The notes: generated by a model from the letters alone, not told the origin. Shown: positions 46,960 through 57,357, counted from the first letter of the stretch. The stretch: 64,000 nt of DNA from Megamerina dolium (GCA_963854835.1 OY978526.1:88340846-88404845), one strand, 5' to 3'. Program-made: numbers and translations.

Positions 46960-47494
46960 AATGAAACAGAACGCTCTGGACATCCGAAAAATTTTGAAGA
47001 CAAGGATTTGTAGACATTACTCGACCAAGATCTGGTCGAACCATTACGGGAGCGCTATACCGACAACAGTTGATGCGATTGAAGAGATCAATGATCGGCT
47101 GGAATGTGTGACCAGTCATGAGTCGGTAATTTTTCTACATGACAACGCACGGCCATACATTGTTATACCGGTCAAAAACTATCTTGATAATAGCGGATGA
47201 AAAGTTTTACCACACCGGCCGTATAGCCCAGACCTGGCTCCTTCAGATTACCACTAGTTCCGGTCCATGCAGAGCGCCTTTAATGGAATAGGCTTCCCTT
47301 CAGTTACCGATTCGTTTTTGACCGCCAAGCTGGCGAAGTTCTTTTGGGATGGAATCCATAAATTGCTAGAAAGATGGGGGAAATGTCATAGTTTCTGATG
47401 GACAATACTTCGAATGACATGTTTTTCAGAGAATTCTTAAATATAAATGATTTTTGAGCACTAAAAAAGGCCGGTTACTAATTCACACACCCAA
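46960..47494 (+). mobile_element. mariner element, 5'-truncated (same family as 41.6 kb, opposite orientation)
   Basis: The plus strand reads AIEEINDRLECVTSHESVIF, LHDNARPYIVIPVKNYLDNS (second catalytic Asp), LPHRPYSPDLAPSDYH (third Asp) and FFWDGIHKLLERWGKC, with two frameshifts. The right end GGCCGGTTACTAATTCACAC then ACCCAA is followed by TA at 47,495-47,496 and matches both ends of 41,561-42,444. The left end is missing. Confidence 0.85.
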
Positions 47495-47496
47495 TA

Positions 47497-47926
47497 TATA
47501 TTTTTTAAACTTTGCGAGTAAAAATATAAAGTTATAAGACTGAAATAAAAAATAAAAATCGTTTTCATCAATTATTGAATTGTTTGAAAATGAAAATAAT
47601 CGGATACAAATCACCATTGGCTTTCATGCAAAAGTATGCTTTTTCGAAGCTTGAATTTTACCGAAATTACAATAAACTCATTTTTTTACAAGAGGGTTCT
47701 TAACAGATATCACTATTTCTTCATCCATATGATATTATTAATGTATACCCTTACAGATCATCAATCACGAAAAAAATCCCACATTAAAAATAAACCACAA
47801 AATATGAAATACAATGGAAAATAATATCAAATAAATAGTATAAAACTGATAAAATCGCCAAATGAGAGCAATGATGCGAAAATTGCGCCTACTTGTGACG
47901 TATATATGTACATATACTTGTATTGG
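47497..47926. other. AT-rich non-coding DNA
   Basis: A possible polyadenylation signal cluster AATAAA lies at 47,541-47,555. Nothing else is recognised. Confidence 0.5.
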
Positions 47927-48150
47927 TTAAAAATCAAGCAGACAAAAGATGTGTTTAGCATTGTCTATGAGACTTGCATATTGAGAATGCTCTGGAGTAA
48001 GTAAATTGTCTTCGTACTCGTATTTTGAACAATAGCTGAAAAATATAATAATATCTTTTGCGTACTGATCGAAGCGTTTCAAATCGAGCAGATGAGTAGC
48101 AAATAACAATTGTGTGCAGGAGGATAAGACGTACACGCAATCTGATGTGT
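47927..48150 (-). CDS. Candidate terminal coding exon, unknown
   Basis: On the minus strand an acceptor-like ATCACCTTTGTCAG precedes 48,150, and 73 codons run open to TAA at 47,929-47,927. The reading includes FATHLLDLKRFDQYAKDIII, YEYEDNLLTPEHSQYASLID and ends HIFCLLDF. Acidic and polar residues are well represented and codon third positions vary, unlike chance frames nearby. However, part of the plus strand is also open in another frame (with a GTAAGT at 47,999), so strand choice is uncertain. No homolog is recognised. Confidence 0.3.
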
Positions 48151-48537
48151 CTGACAAAGGTGATGATGTCTTAATGCAACAATATGAATTCACTACATTG
48201 TTTCCAACTACTACAACTATATTATATGGCATGTTATTTATTTCATATTACGTTCATATAAAATTATACTATCGAAGGATCTATTTATACATTAGAATAG
48301 GGGGAAAAAAAACTCTATAAAATTGAGATAAATAAAGAAAGTCATCCTTGATGCTGTCATTCAGTCAATCAGCTAGTCTATTTTGGGGGTTTTTTGTTGT
48401 TGTTCTTGTTCTTGTTTATGACCATTACCGAAGATCAGTTACACGCAACTAATTTTGATGTGGTAGATAATCAACAGGATAATAATATATAAAATTATAT
48501 ATTCATATGTTGATATTCTTCTTCTTCATTCTGACAG

Positions 48538-48631
48538 TGATGTTTTACAACATCAAAATATGGAGCAAAATGGAAATTTAAGGCGCTATGGTGATCAATC
48601 ATCGTCTACTCAACGATCTGTCAGTTTTTAA
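48538..48631 (+). CDS. Candidate terminal coding exon, unknown
   Basis: A very good acceptor (TTCTTCTTCTTCATTCTGACAG) is followed, in phase 2, by 30 codons starting DVLQHQNMEQNGNLRRYGDQ and ending RSVSF, with TAA at 48,629-48,631. A consensus AATAAA follows 20 nt after the stop. The reading is polar and Ser/Gln-rich like a cytoplasmic C-terminus. The upstream exon that would donate two bases was not found in the window. The phase does not join to the 44,654 exon. Confidence 0.3.
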
Positions 48632-48651
48632 AGATCATCTATCATAACCGC

Positions 48652-48657
48652 AATAAA
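48652..48657 (+). promoter_or_regulatory. Possible polyadenylation signal AATAAA
   Basis: A consensus hexamer 20 nt downstream of the stop of the candidate exon at 48,538-48,631. Such hexamers are frequent in AT-rich DNA, so it supports the exon only weakly. Confidence 0.3.
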
Positions 48658-49103
48658 GATTCAGTACAGTAGCTCTTCATCGACTATTATATTTACTTAT
48701 TAAAATACTTGAGCTGTTGTGAAGAGTTCTTTCTTCTGAAGTGGAGTATTTAATTGTTCAAATTTGAAAGTATGTAGTCGAATTTATATGAAAAACATTC
48801 AGAAGGTATTGAATTGATATAATTGCTTTTGAAACCTTGAAGCCTCGTTTTTAGCGTCGACTATTTTTATTTGTTCTATTAATATTAGTTTTTTTTTTGT
48901 ATGAGCACCCTAATAGAAATGTTTTTTTCACTCAAAATGGCAAATAATTCGATCTGGGAAAAGCGTCTGCACTCTTAATCAATTCACATTAACAACTTCG
49001 CGGAGAATACATTCAAGCAAAATATGTTTTATCTGAGAAGATTTCATATAGACTCAAAAACCTTCGCCATTAGCAATTAGCATTGTAGCTCTTTTACAGT
49101 AGT

Positions 49104-49295
49104 TCTCAAAGAATTCAGTGACAAAGGTCAGAAAAGTGATATCACAAGGGTTCTGTCATTCGGAACCGACTAAAATAAGTAGCTCCCTTCTAATACTGTC
49201 CAAAATTGAACACGCACAACAGTACTCGAAGAGAAACTTTGCCAAAGAGCTCATCGGAGCTTATAAATGCCACATATTTATTTATTTTTTTTTTT
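49104..49295 (+). mobile_element. tRNA-derived SINE, 5'-truncated (copy 3)
   Basis: Matches the SINE body from TTCTxAAAGAAxTCxGTGACAAAG onward. The tRNA-like head is absent or unrecognisable. The 3' hairpin is AGCTC-ATCG-GAGCT (49,248-49,261): the stem base pair differs from other copies on both sides. It is followed by AATGCCACATATTTATTT and a T-run. Confidence 0.8.
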
Positions 49296-49384
49296 TCTCA
49301 TGAAGATCGGTGAAAAATTTGTGAAATGTCTACCTCTTAATTGTAACATGAACTTGATAACATTATATTTTCTTCTTAGGTATA

Positions 49385-49895
49385 ACACTTACTTACTTAC
49401 TTATGTGGCAATTACAACCGAAGATCAATTTCGGCCGAATCTAGCATGCTTCATCAGCCAACTCTTTCCTTCGTTAGCTGGCGCCATCTAGAGATTCCAA
49501 GCGCTGACAAGTTCTTCAGTACTTGGGCTTTCCACCGGAGGTTAGGTCAGACTCTTTTGAGTCGTCCACCAGCGGGTTTCGAATATAACACCTTCTTAGC
49601 CGTAGCATGTTCTTCTATTCGCTCGACGTGATCTAGCCAGCCCAGCCACTGAATTTTAATGCGCTTTCCATGAGCTCATATAGCTCATGGTTGTATCTTG
49701 TTCAATACTCGCAACCAACGCACATAAGTCCAAAGATCTTGCGTAGGACTTTTCTCTCGAAAAATCCGAGCATTCTCTCGAAATTGTTGAAGTTTCGGTG
49801 CCATATGTAGGGACGGTCATGATTAGAGTCTTATAGAATGTGGTTTTCGTTTCTCGAGAGAGAGAGAGAGCTCGACTTCTTAATTGCTAATTCAG
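49385..49895 (-). mobile_element. RTE-type LINE, 5'-truncated, with 10-bp target-site duplication (copy d)
   Basis: CTTAGGTATA occurs at 49,375-49,384 and 49,896-49,905. The element strand contains the same C-terminal reverse transcriptase region as the other copies, with frameshifts (LSKQL region near 49,880 down to the RWRLAN-type end near 49,470), and finishes TGTAATTGCCACATAAGTAAGTAAGTAAGT. An (AG)n expansion sits at 49,855-49,871. Pseudogene. Confidence 0.85.
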
Positions 49896-49905
49896 CTTAG
49901 GTATA

Positions 49906-52379
49906 GTTGATGGTTGAATTTATATTCGGCTAGAGAACTTAGTAATTAAGAATTTTGTATTTTCCATTTTTTTGTTCATAAAGCTAGAAACGTAAAAACA
50001 TTCTTGAAACCTTTGCCTTTGAAGTATTGTACTCCACCAATAATAAATACAAGCAACATAATTAATTTTCTTCAGTTTCATGGTGGTAAAAAAAAATAGT
50101 ATATAGTGCTGAGAGTCCCCTAACGTCAGCTTTCAATTGGGGATTGGACATTTTAAATATATTCTTTTGTATGAGGAGCGACTCATCCTTACGCTCGGAA
50201 GTCTTCAGTATATTTCGTTAGCTTAGCAGTTTTTCAGTGATCTCGAAGTAATGAAAAGAATTTACGAAGCATTTAGAAGGTTTTATTTTGTAACATTATC
50301 GACAAATATTAACCTCATAGTCAGTACTAAGTTCATCACGAAATAATACATATTATGAACGACTCGAAATCAAAGCAGAAAGTAGTTATAGCAGTAGAAC
50401 TTTACTTCATGTAGAAATCATCAGCATCTTCTAGACACATGTTCTTCACTCTAAAGTTAGCATTTGCTACACGGAAAAGGGGTTCAAGTAAGTGGGCTCT
50501 GCCTATTTTTGTACATTTTCAACAACACTCATCTTAAATTGTCTACGTGATGACATTTATTGTCAACAGATGTCGGTCGGTTTATAGATACAGATACCAA
50601 TGCTGCCATTTGCTGTGTAATCGTGAGTAGCATTTGCTAATATTTGCTTCTCTATGTAAGACTATGTAAAATAACATTATAATTAATTAACCATGAATAC
50701 ATTTAAGTTTGCCTATCAATAGCTTAACTATATGCTAGAATATAGTAAAATTGTAATAAAATGCAACAAAGTAATATACGCAAATTGACAAAAGTACTCG
50801 TAAAAATTATGAATCAACAATAGCAATGAGTATAACTATAAGTAGTAGCAGTAGTAGTCCTTTCTTTCTTACATACTCGTATTGATATCATCAAGGATAT
50901 TCATAACAATAAAGTTGTTAGTACCTAACATTTAATATGTCATTAAACTGTACTATGGAGTGGCTATTAAAATGCATTTTACGCATGCGTCGTCGTAAGT
51001 GTTATCTTAACACTCGGCGGCAAACAGATGCTCCAAGTGATCTAACAATTAAGTACTCATAGTTTTATGGCCTAGTTTTTTTTTTTTTTTGAAATTTTAT
51101 TTTAGCTCAAAGTAAACAATATACACATATGTATGTGTATGTGTATTTTTATTTTATAGTTTGTAAACAATTTTTATTTCAATTTTAATGAAATAAAAAT
51201 CATATCATTACGGATAGAGCAAATAGGAAGAGGACGACATATGAAGAAATGGCAAAAATGCTTATTTTTATTTTTCTTTGAAAAATTAATTTAGCGTATA
51301 TCGTAGAGATATGCTTCATTCGTAACAGACATATATACTGTACGTAACATATACAGCTGCAATTGATCTGGCACGCGTGTTTTCAATTGTCATTATTTTT
51401 TTCATAAGTCATAAAATGAATTTCGATAATAAAAACAATTTGTATATAAATTTTATCATTGATATTTTTATTTATTTTAGATTTTTCTTAATACATTCGT
51501 ACCTACATTATTGATATTTGGTATGTAGATATGAAAATATATATGAATGCATATATGCATATCTTATCTATTGAGTTTAAATATCCAGCGTCTTTTTACC
51601 GTCGTCGTCGTCGTCTTCTTTTTCGATTTCTGACTCTTTGACTTTTATCAATGGTGTTGTTGATATTCTATATAGCTGCTGCTTAAATTGAACTTAACCT
51701 TAATATTTCTAAGAAATTAATCTTTTTGATTCTTCATGTTGTGGCACACGTTGAAAAATCAATTGATTGGTTGTGGTTATTTTTTTGTTATTTTTAAATT
51801 TATTTCTTATCTCACAAATGCAATAACTTTATTGTAATATAAAAAAGTATAAATTTCATTGCAGCAAAAATCATTTTTATTTCTTTATAAATAATGATAT
51901 TTTTGGAAAAATTTAAAGCCGATATGAAATTGATGCTTCCAATTCGGTTTCAATTAATTAATGTGGTTATGTGGTGTTAAACCCAACATCATGCACTGCA
52001 ACTATGTAAATAGTTGTACTTAGTCCAAGCCTGATGTGTGGGATATTATACAATCCTTGCGGCATATTTCAAGGGCAAGCTAAGGTTAAAGACGTAACTC
52101 CCTCTATAATCAGAAATAAATGAAATTTCCGGATATATATTGGAATTCTCTCTATTTCCCAGGGTTGCAAAGAAGTAGAATGACACTTTCTGACAGCAAC
52201 GATCACGATTCACTATGGCAGATCTCTTTATGAAATATTTATGTTCTAGATGAAATATTTATTATCACAACACAATATAAATACATTTTTTAACCTACAG
52301 CTCCATCTTGTGTTTGGTGAATTCAAATTAAATTTTTTTGAAATACTTCTATAGAACACGTTTACTTTTGGATGGTATA
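49906..52379. other. Non-coding DNA with two short protein-like frames
   Basis: Mostly AT-rich; a (GTC)n tract lies at 51,602-51,618. A 65-nt minus-strand stretch (50,466-50,402) after a pyrimidine-rich acceptor reads NANFRVKNMCLEDADDFYMK then stop. A 41-codon plus-strand frame (50,937-51,062) starts MSLNCTMEWLLKCILRMRRR. Neither is recognised or long enough to call. Confidence 0.4.
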
Positions 52380-52387
52380 TTTTAAAG

Positions 52388-52613
52388 CAGTGATGGGCAC
52401 ACTCATATTATTATATTTTGCGTATGGGGTAGTGCAGAGAGGTACTGCCTATCATAAGCATAAGCATAAGCGTAATCACTAAATTGTACTGTAATTCGTT
52501 GCCGAAAATTTTGAACAACATCAGCGAAATGTTCTCGTCGTATCTGTGTGCTCGTCTCTGTGTGATGATAAAAACAGCTGATCTTCATGCGTGAAGTGAA
52601 ATGCCTATCGCTA
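52388..52613. mobile_element. hAT-like MITE (226 bp) with 8-bp target-site duplication
   Basis: Ends CAGTGATGGGCA (left) and TAGCGATAGGCA (right, reverse complement) are inverted repeats. Flanks TTTTAAAG (52,380-52,387) and CTTTAAAG (52,614-52,621) match at 7 of 8 positions, with the central TA favoured by Buster-type hAT elements. The interior holds a CATAAG hexamer repeat (52,455-52,472) and no transposase. Confidence 0.7.
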
Positions 52614-52796
52614 CTTTAAAGGAATTTGATCGAATTTCTTTGCAAAAATGGTCGAAAAGTCATGTATATGTAATGCTTAATGCAACGAAATAGTCAAAAG
52701 TAATATTCTCAATGAAATTTCTAAGGATAAGTTCTTCTTCTTCTTCTCCTTTATTATAAGATAATATTCTGTTTTTACAGCAATTGAAATTATTAA

Positions 52797-53130
52797 GTTT
52801 CTGTAGAACTAGACTTCCAGCATTCTCGCCACCTCTTCGGCTTTCGACCGGGTAGTCTTGCAGCCGTTTGTTTCTCTACCACCACCATCTCGGCCAATCG
52901 CAAATCTCCCATTTTCTGAACATACAGATTCCACTTCTTCCGTTTTCGCCTACTCCGTTTAAAATATTTTGTATTTCGCAGATTTATCGAATAACGTCCA
53001 TTGCGCATCAGGTCCCACCGAGTGAATCCAACTATCGAGCACAAAGTGTGCATTTCAGTTTTGCATACAATATGTTCGATCGTTTTCATATCGGCTCTCC
53101 TCTCAGAGGCATATATCCGGACTTTCCCTC
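52797..53130 (-). mobile_element. LINE reverse transcriptase C-terminal relic
   Basis: The minus-strand frame KTIEHIVCKTEMHTLCSIVG then FTRWDLMRNG, KRKKWNLYVQKMGD and RLPGRKPKRWRE corresponds to the region after the reverse transcriptase thumb (canonical xTExRxLRxxxGVTxxDxxRNxxIR...RWxGHVxR...RPxxRW). A TTC-rich stretch (52,735-52,750) follows the 3' side. The clade is uncertain. One frame is open for 98 codons but it lacks any catalytic domain. Confidence 0.6.
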
Positions 53131-54339
53131 TAATACTGAGATGTTAATTTCGCCATATAGTATCTCTTATCTAAAGATAATCGAATATTTATAAAATTTA
53201 TAATATTATTCCTCTCAAAAATATGGAAATATGATTTCAAAACGCACATTCACATATTCAGATTCACATATATTATTATTGTTCACCTCAAAAACAAGCG
53301 CTAGAATCTTGATACCACAATATTTCTGCTAGAATAATATATTTGGGTCTCTGCAAATACTAACCGAACTTAAAACAGACACGAGGAGAAACTTGGTTCT
53401 GTTTCTTCGAGCTCTAAACTCTGCTTTTTGTATTTTATTTACAATAAAAAAAAAATATATATATTTTCTTCATAAAATAAATCCTTAATTTAGGAAGAAG
53501 AAAAAGTGCTTCTACAAAGTATCAGCTGCTATTCTATCAAAACATGTCGTACCGAATTTTGTGCTCTTCAGTGTCACATCAAAAATCTGTTGATCAAACA
53601 TCGTGCAGAACTCAACTAAACATGTGTTGCACATGCGTTAGTGATAAATCAAATAGAATTTTTGAAAAACTATAACCTTAAAAAAGGCAAGAAGATATAC
53701 CTAATATCAAATGTCTACACTAACTAAATGATGATGAGGTTGATTTTATTGAAATTTCTAAATTAGTCATTTAGAAAAACATACCAAAGGAGATCAAATG
53801 AATCTCTTTAAAGTGCTTCTCACAAAATATCTTAAGACTACTGCTAATAACAATAACTATGTACAATAATGCATTACAATGCATTCAAACTATTTTTCCA
53901 CAACCAAATAGAAGAAAAGTGAAAAGATTATATCTTCGAAAGAAAAGTAAGAAAAAAGTATATAGATACGAGCACTATATTAGTAACGCCTACATACAAT
54001 ATGTTGCTGCAAAGGACTCATACATACAGGCGGTATCTTTTACATTTGATTCGTCCCTATTTTTAAGTCAATCTTAAGGAATAACAAAGAAATGCCGCAT
54101 ATTCTAACTTGAAACAATAAGTAGTCCAATGTTCAAAATCAATTTGTTACACGTTTGCAATTCATTGTCTTTGTCATCTTTGTAGTACCTGCTGTCATAC
54201 AGCAGGATTAAATAAATTTTAAATTGAAGAAAATAGTTTTTTTTTTTTCAAACATTCATTTAACCAAAAACAAATAAGTAAGTGGTCTTTTGCAATTTTC
54301 ATAATACTTAAAAGTATGCATGCCCTCATGTACAATACA
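53131..54339. other. AT-rich non-coding DNA
   Basis: No recognised element. The 72-codon frame at 53,859-54,077 is Lys/Tyr-rich and has no splice or start support. Confidence 0.5.
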
Positions 54340-54602
54340 TACAGTGGCTCCCAGCTTATTTCGTACAGTGACAGTTTAAAAATTGCTGCAGTCGTAATTC
54401 CTAATATAGCAAAAATTTGAACAAAATATAAATGCCATTTTTGAAAGGAAGGTTTGTTTTTTATTTTCCAAAATTTACTTTTTCAAAATTTTAGTGTTTG
54501 ACACTATAAAAAAATAAAATAAGAAAAAAATAGGAAAATTCATGTCACAGCTTATTTCGTACAGTCTCTTTAAGTTCAAACTAAAAACAAAGTAAGTTGA
54601 TT

Positions 54603-55621
54603 TTAATATTTAGTATGACATCCCTTAGCGTTAATGACAGCCTGGAGTCTACTTGGCATTGAATCCACCAATTTTTGAGTGATGTCTGGTGTGATTCTTT
54701 TCCATTCCTCCATCAGTACCTTCTTTAGGTCTTGCTTATTAGAAATCTTGTGTGTTCTTATTTTATTGTCCAAAATAGACTAAAGATTTTCAATCACATT
54801 CATGTCAGGTGACTGTGGTGGTGGAGACATCAAGTGTGAGCAGTTCAAATAAGCCAAGATTGCACAATCCCAGATTTATGTTTTGGGTCATTATCTTGGT
54901 AATACCGAAATTCTTCCCGCAAACCCAGTTTGTCTGCACTTTGAAGTAAATTGTTTTTCAGAATCTCGAGGTACTTCATTTTGTCCATTGTTCCCTCAAT
55001 AAAAACCAATTCACCTACTCCGGCTGCTGACATACAGGCCCAAACCATCACGCTACCGCCACCATGCTTCACTGTGGGCTTAAGGTTCTCCTTGTTTAGC
55101 TCGGTATTAGCTTTACGCCAAACATATGACATTCCGTCCGAGCCAAAAATATTAAACTTAGACTCATCCGCGAAAATAACGGTATTCCAGAACGCAGGAG
55201 TATTAATAATATGCTCTTTGGCGAAGTCAAGTCGGCGTTGTATATTCATTTTCGAAATGAATGGTTTCTTTCGGGCTACTCGACCGTTCAAGTCATGATT
55301 GCGCAGCACACGTCGGACAGTTTCAGCACTGGATGATTTTCCTATTTCACGCTGAACCTCTGCAGTCAACTTCGGAGCGGATAACTTTGGATTTTTCTTA
55401 ATTTTTCGTACAATATAACGCTCGTCTGATGCGTTGAAAATCTTATTAGGTGCTTCTCTGCCCTTGTTCTCCAACCGATTTTCGCGAACGAAGCGTTGAA
55501 TGATGTATTGGACAGTTGAGGCACTTAAATTTGTCATTTCAGCAATTTTTCGCACACTCTGACCTTTCCTAAAATGGTTAATTACCAGTTTACGCTGTTC
55601 CATCGTTGTACGATGACCCAT
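54603..55621 (-). pseudogene. Tc1-like transposase (DD34E), frameshifted
   Basis: The relic is 1,019 nt, about 340 codons as usual for Tc1. It starts MGHRTTMEQRKLVINHFRKG and holds a bipartite paired-like HTH region (residues ~1-115), then WNTVIFADESKFNIFG (first Asp, ~152), GGGSVMVWACMSAAGVGELV and YYQDNDPKHKS (second Asp, ~241). At 54,845 the frame ends after QSWLI. In the next frame it continues to PQSPDMNVIENL (catalytic Glu), where the usual Trp codon is TAG (54,780-54,782), and ends VINAKGCHTKY at 54,603. One frameshift plus one nonsense codon therefore inactivate it. Confidence 0.92.
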
Positions 55622-55652
55622 AAAGCTAAATGTTTAATTTACAGCACTTTAA

Positions 55653-56489
55653 CTATTTAAAATAATAATAATAAAAATTGTTATAATAGTTAAAAAGGTC
55701 CAAAAACTCATACAATTCAAAAAAACTTTGTAACTGCGCGGCAGAATGAAACTTACTTACATTGAAGTTTGTGTACGAAATAAGATGTGAGCTGAAAATC
55801 AGCTGATCAATAGTTTTTCTCTCTTGTATAACAAAAAGAAAAATTTTTGGGGTTCCCCGTTTTCTTATTAGGTTTACTAAACACATACACAGACATCTAC
55901 ATTCAAAACTTATCGATAAGTTTTTTAGTTTCGATGTTACAGCCATGTACATAAAAATATATACACTGTACGAAATAAGCTGTGAGCCACTGTATGACAT
56001 TCCGTCCGAACCAAAAATATTAAACTTAGACTCATCCGCGAAAATAACGGTATTCCAGAACGCAGGAGTCTTAATAATATGCTCTTTGGCGGAGTCAAGT
56101 CGGCGTTGTATATTCATTTTTGAAATGAATGGTTTCTTTCGGGCTACTCGACCGTTCAAGTCATGATTGCGCAGCACACGTCGGACAGTTTCAGCACTGG
56201 ATGATTTTCCTATTTCACGCTGAACCTCTGCAGCCAACTTCGGAGCGGATAACTTTGGATTTTTCTTAATTTTTCGTACAATATAACGCTCGTCTGATGC
56301 GTTGAAAATCTTATTAGGTGCTTCTCTGCCCTTGTTCTCCAACCGATTTTCGCGAACGAAGCGTTGAATGATGTATTGGACAGTTGAGGCACTTAAATTT
56401 GTCATTTCAGCAATTTTTTGCACACTCTGACCTTTCCTAAAATGGTTAATTACCAGTTTACGCTGTTCCATCGTTGTACGATGACCCAT
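55653..56489 (-). CDS. Chimeric ORF: Tc1 transposase N-terminus fused to translated terminal repeat (unit 2)
   Basis: 278 codons. Residues 1 to ~165 are the transposase HTH domains through IFGSDGMSY, including the first catalytic Asp. The frame then crosses the duplication junction and reads SGSQLISYSVYIFMYMAVTS, which is the right terminal repeat and 5' leader of the neighbouring unit translated in the sense direction. It lacks the second Asp and the Glu, so it cannot be a transposase. If expressed it would be a DNA-binding protein with a new tail. It differs from unit 1 at several residues (Gln for Arg, Ala for Thr, Ser for Phe, Lys for Asn). Confidence 0.6.
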   Translation of the reverse strand: MGHRTTMEQRKLVINHFRKGQSVQKIAEMTNLSASTVQYIIQRFVRENRLENKGREAPNKIFNASDERYIVRKIKKNPKLSAPKLAAEVQREIGKSSSAETVRRVLRNHDLNGRVARKKPFISKMNIQRRLDSAKEHIIKTPAFWNTVIFADESKFNIFGSDGMSYSGSQLISYSVYIFMYMAVTSKLKNLSISFECRCLCMCLVNLIRKRGTPKIFLFVIQERKTIDQLIFSSHLISYTNFNVSKFHSAAQLQSFFELYEFLDLFNYYNNFYYYYFK

Positions 56490-56520
56490 AAAGCTAAATG
56501 TTTAATTTACAGCACTTTAA

Positions 56521-57357
56521 CTATTTAAAATAATAATAATAAAAATTGTTATAATAGTTAAAAAGGTCCAAAAACTCATACAATTCAAAAAAACTTTGTA
56601 ACTGCGCGGCAGAATGAAACTTACTTACATTGAAGTTTGTGTACGAAATAAGATGTGAGCTGAAAATCAGCTGATCAATAGTTTTTCTCTCTTGTATAAC
56701 AAAAAGAAAAATTTTTGGGGTTCCCCGTTTTCTTATTAGGTTTACTAAACACATACACAGACATCTACATTCAAAACTTATCGATAAGTTTTTTAGTTTC
56801 GATGTTACAGCCATGTACATAAAAATATATACACTGTACGAAATAAGCTGTGAGCCACTGTATGACATTCCGTCCGAACCAAAAATATTAAACTTAGACT
56901 CATCCGCGAAAATAACGGTATTCCAGAACGCAGGAGTCTTAATAATATGCTCTTTGGCGGAGTCAAGTCGGCGTTGTATATTCATTTTTGAAATGAATGG
57001 TTTCTTTCGGGCTACTCGACCGTTCAAGTCATGATTGCGCAGCACACGTCGGACAGTTTCAGCACTGGATGATTTTCCTATTTCACGCTGAACCTCTGCA
57101 GCCAACTTCGGAGCGGATAACTTTGGATTTTTCTTAATTTTTCGTACAATATAACGCTCGTCTGATGCGTTGAAAATCTTATTAGGTGCTTCTCTGCCCT
57201 TGTTCTCCAACCGATTTTCGCGAACGAAGCGTTGAATGATGTATTGGACAGTTGAGGCACTTAAATTTGTCATTTCAGCAATTTTTTGCACACTCTGACC
57301 TTTCCTAAAATGGTTAATTACCAGTTTACGCTGTTCCATCGTTGTACGATGACCCAT
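56521..57357 (-). CDS. Second identical chimeric Tc1 N-terminal ORF (unit 3)
   Basis: Codon for codon the same 278-aa reading as the unit-2 ORF, 868 bp away. Its tail reads into the terminal repeat and leader of unit 2. The identity of the two copies implies a recent duplication or an assembly effect. Expression is unknown. The transposon leader upstream of each start would supply whatever promoter the element had. Confidence 0.6.
   Translation of the reverse strand: MGHRTTMEQRKLVINHFRKGQSVQKIAEMTNLSASTVQYIIQRFVRENRLENKGREAPNKIFNASDERYIVRKIKKNPKLSAPKLAAEVQREIGKSSSAETVRRVLRNHDLNGRVARKKPFISKMNIQRRLDSAKEHIIKTPAFWNTVIFADESKFNIFGSDGMSYSGSQLISYSVYIFMYMAVTSKLKNLSISFECRCLCMCLVNLIRKRGTPKIFLFVIQERKTIDQLIFSSHLISYTNFNVSKFHSAAQLQSFFELYEFLDLFNYYNNFYYYYFK

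Noticed and set aside
50402..50466. Minus-strand terminal-exon-like stretch NANFRVKNMCLEDADDFYMK.
   Set aside because: Attractive codon use and a pyrimidine-rich acceptor, but only 21 codons, no upstream exon found, and the antisense frame is also open.
50937..51062. 41-codon plus-strand ORF MSLNCTMEWLLKCILRMRRR...
   Set aside because: Short, no promoter or conservation evidence available; an internal GTAAGT makes its structure ambiguous.
55945..57034. Plus-strand 73-115-codon frames inside the Tc1 array.
   Set aside because: They are antisense shadows of the transposase ORFs, repeated with the 868-bp unit.
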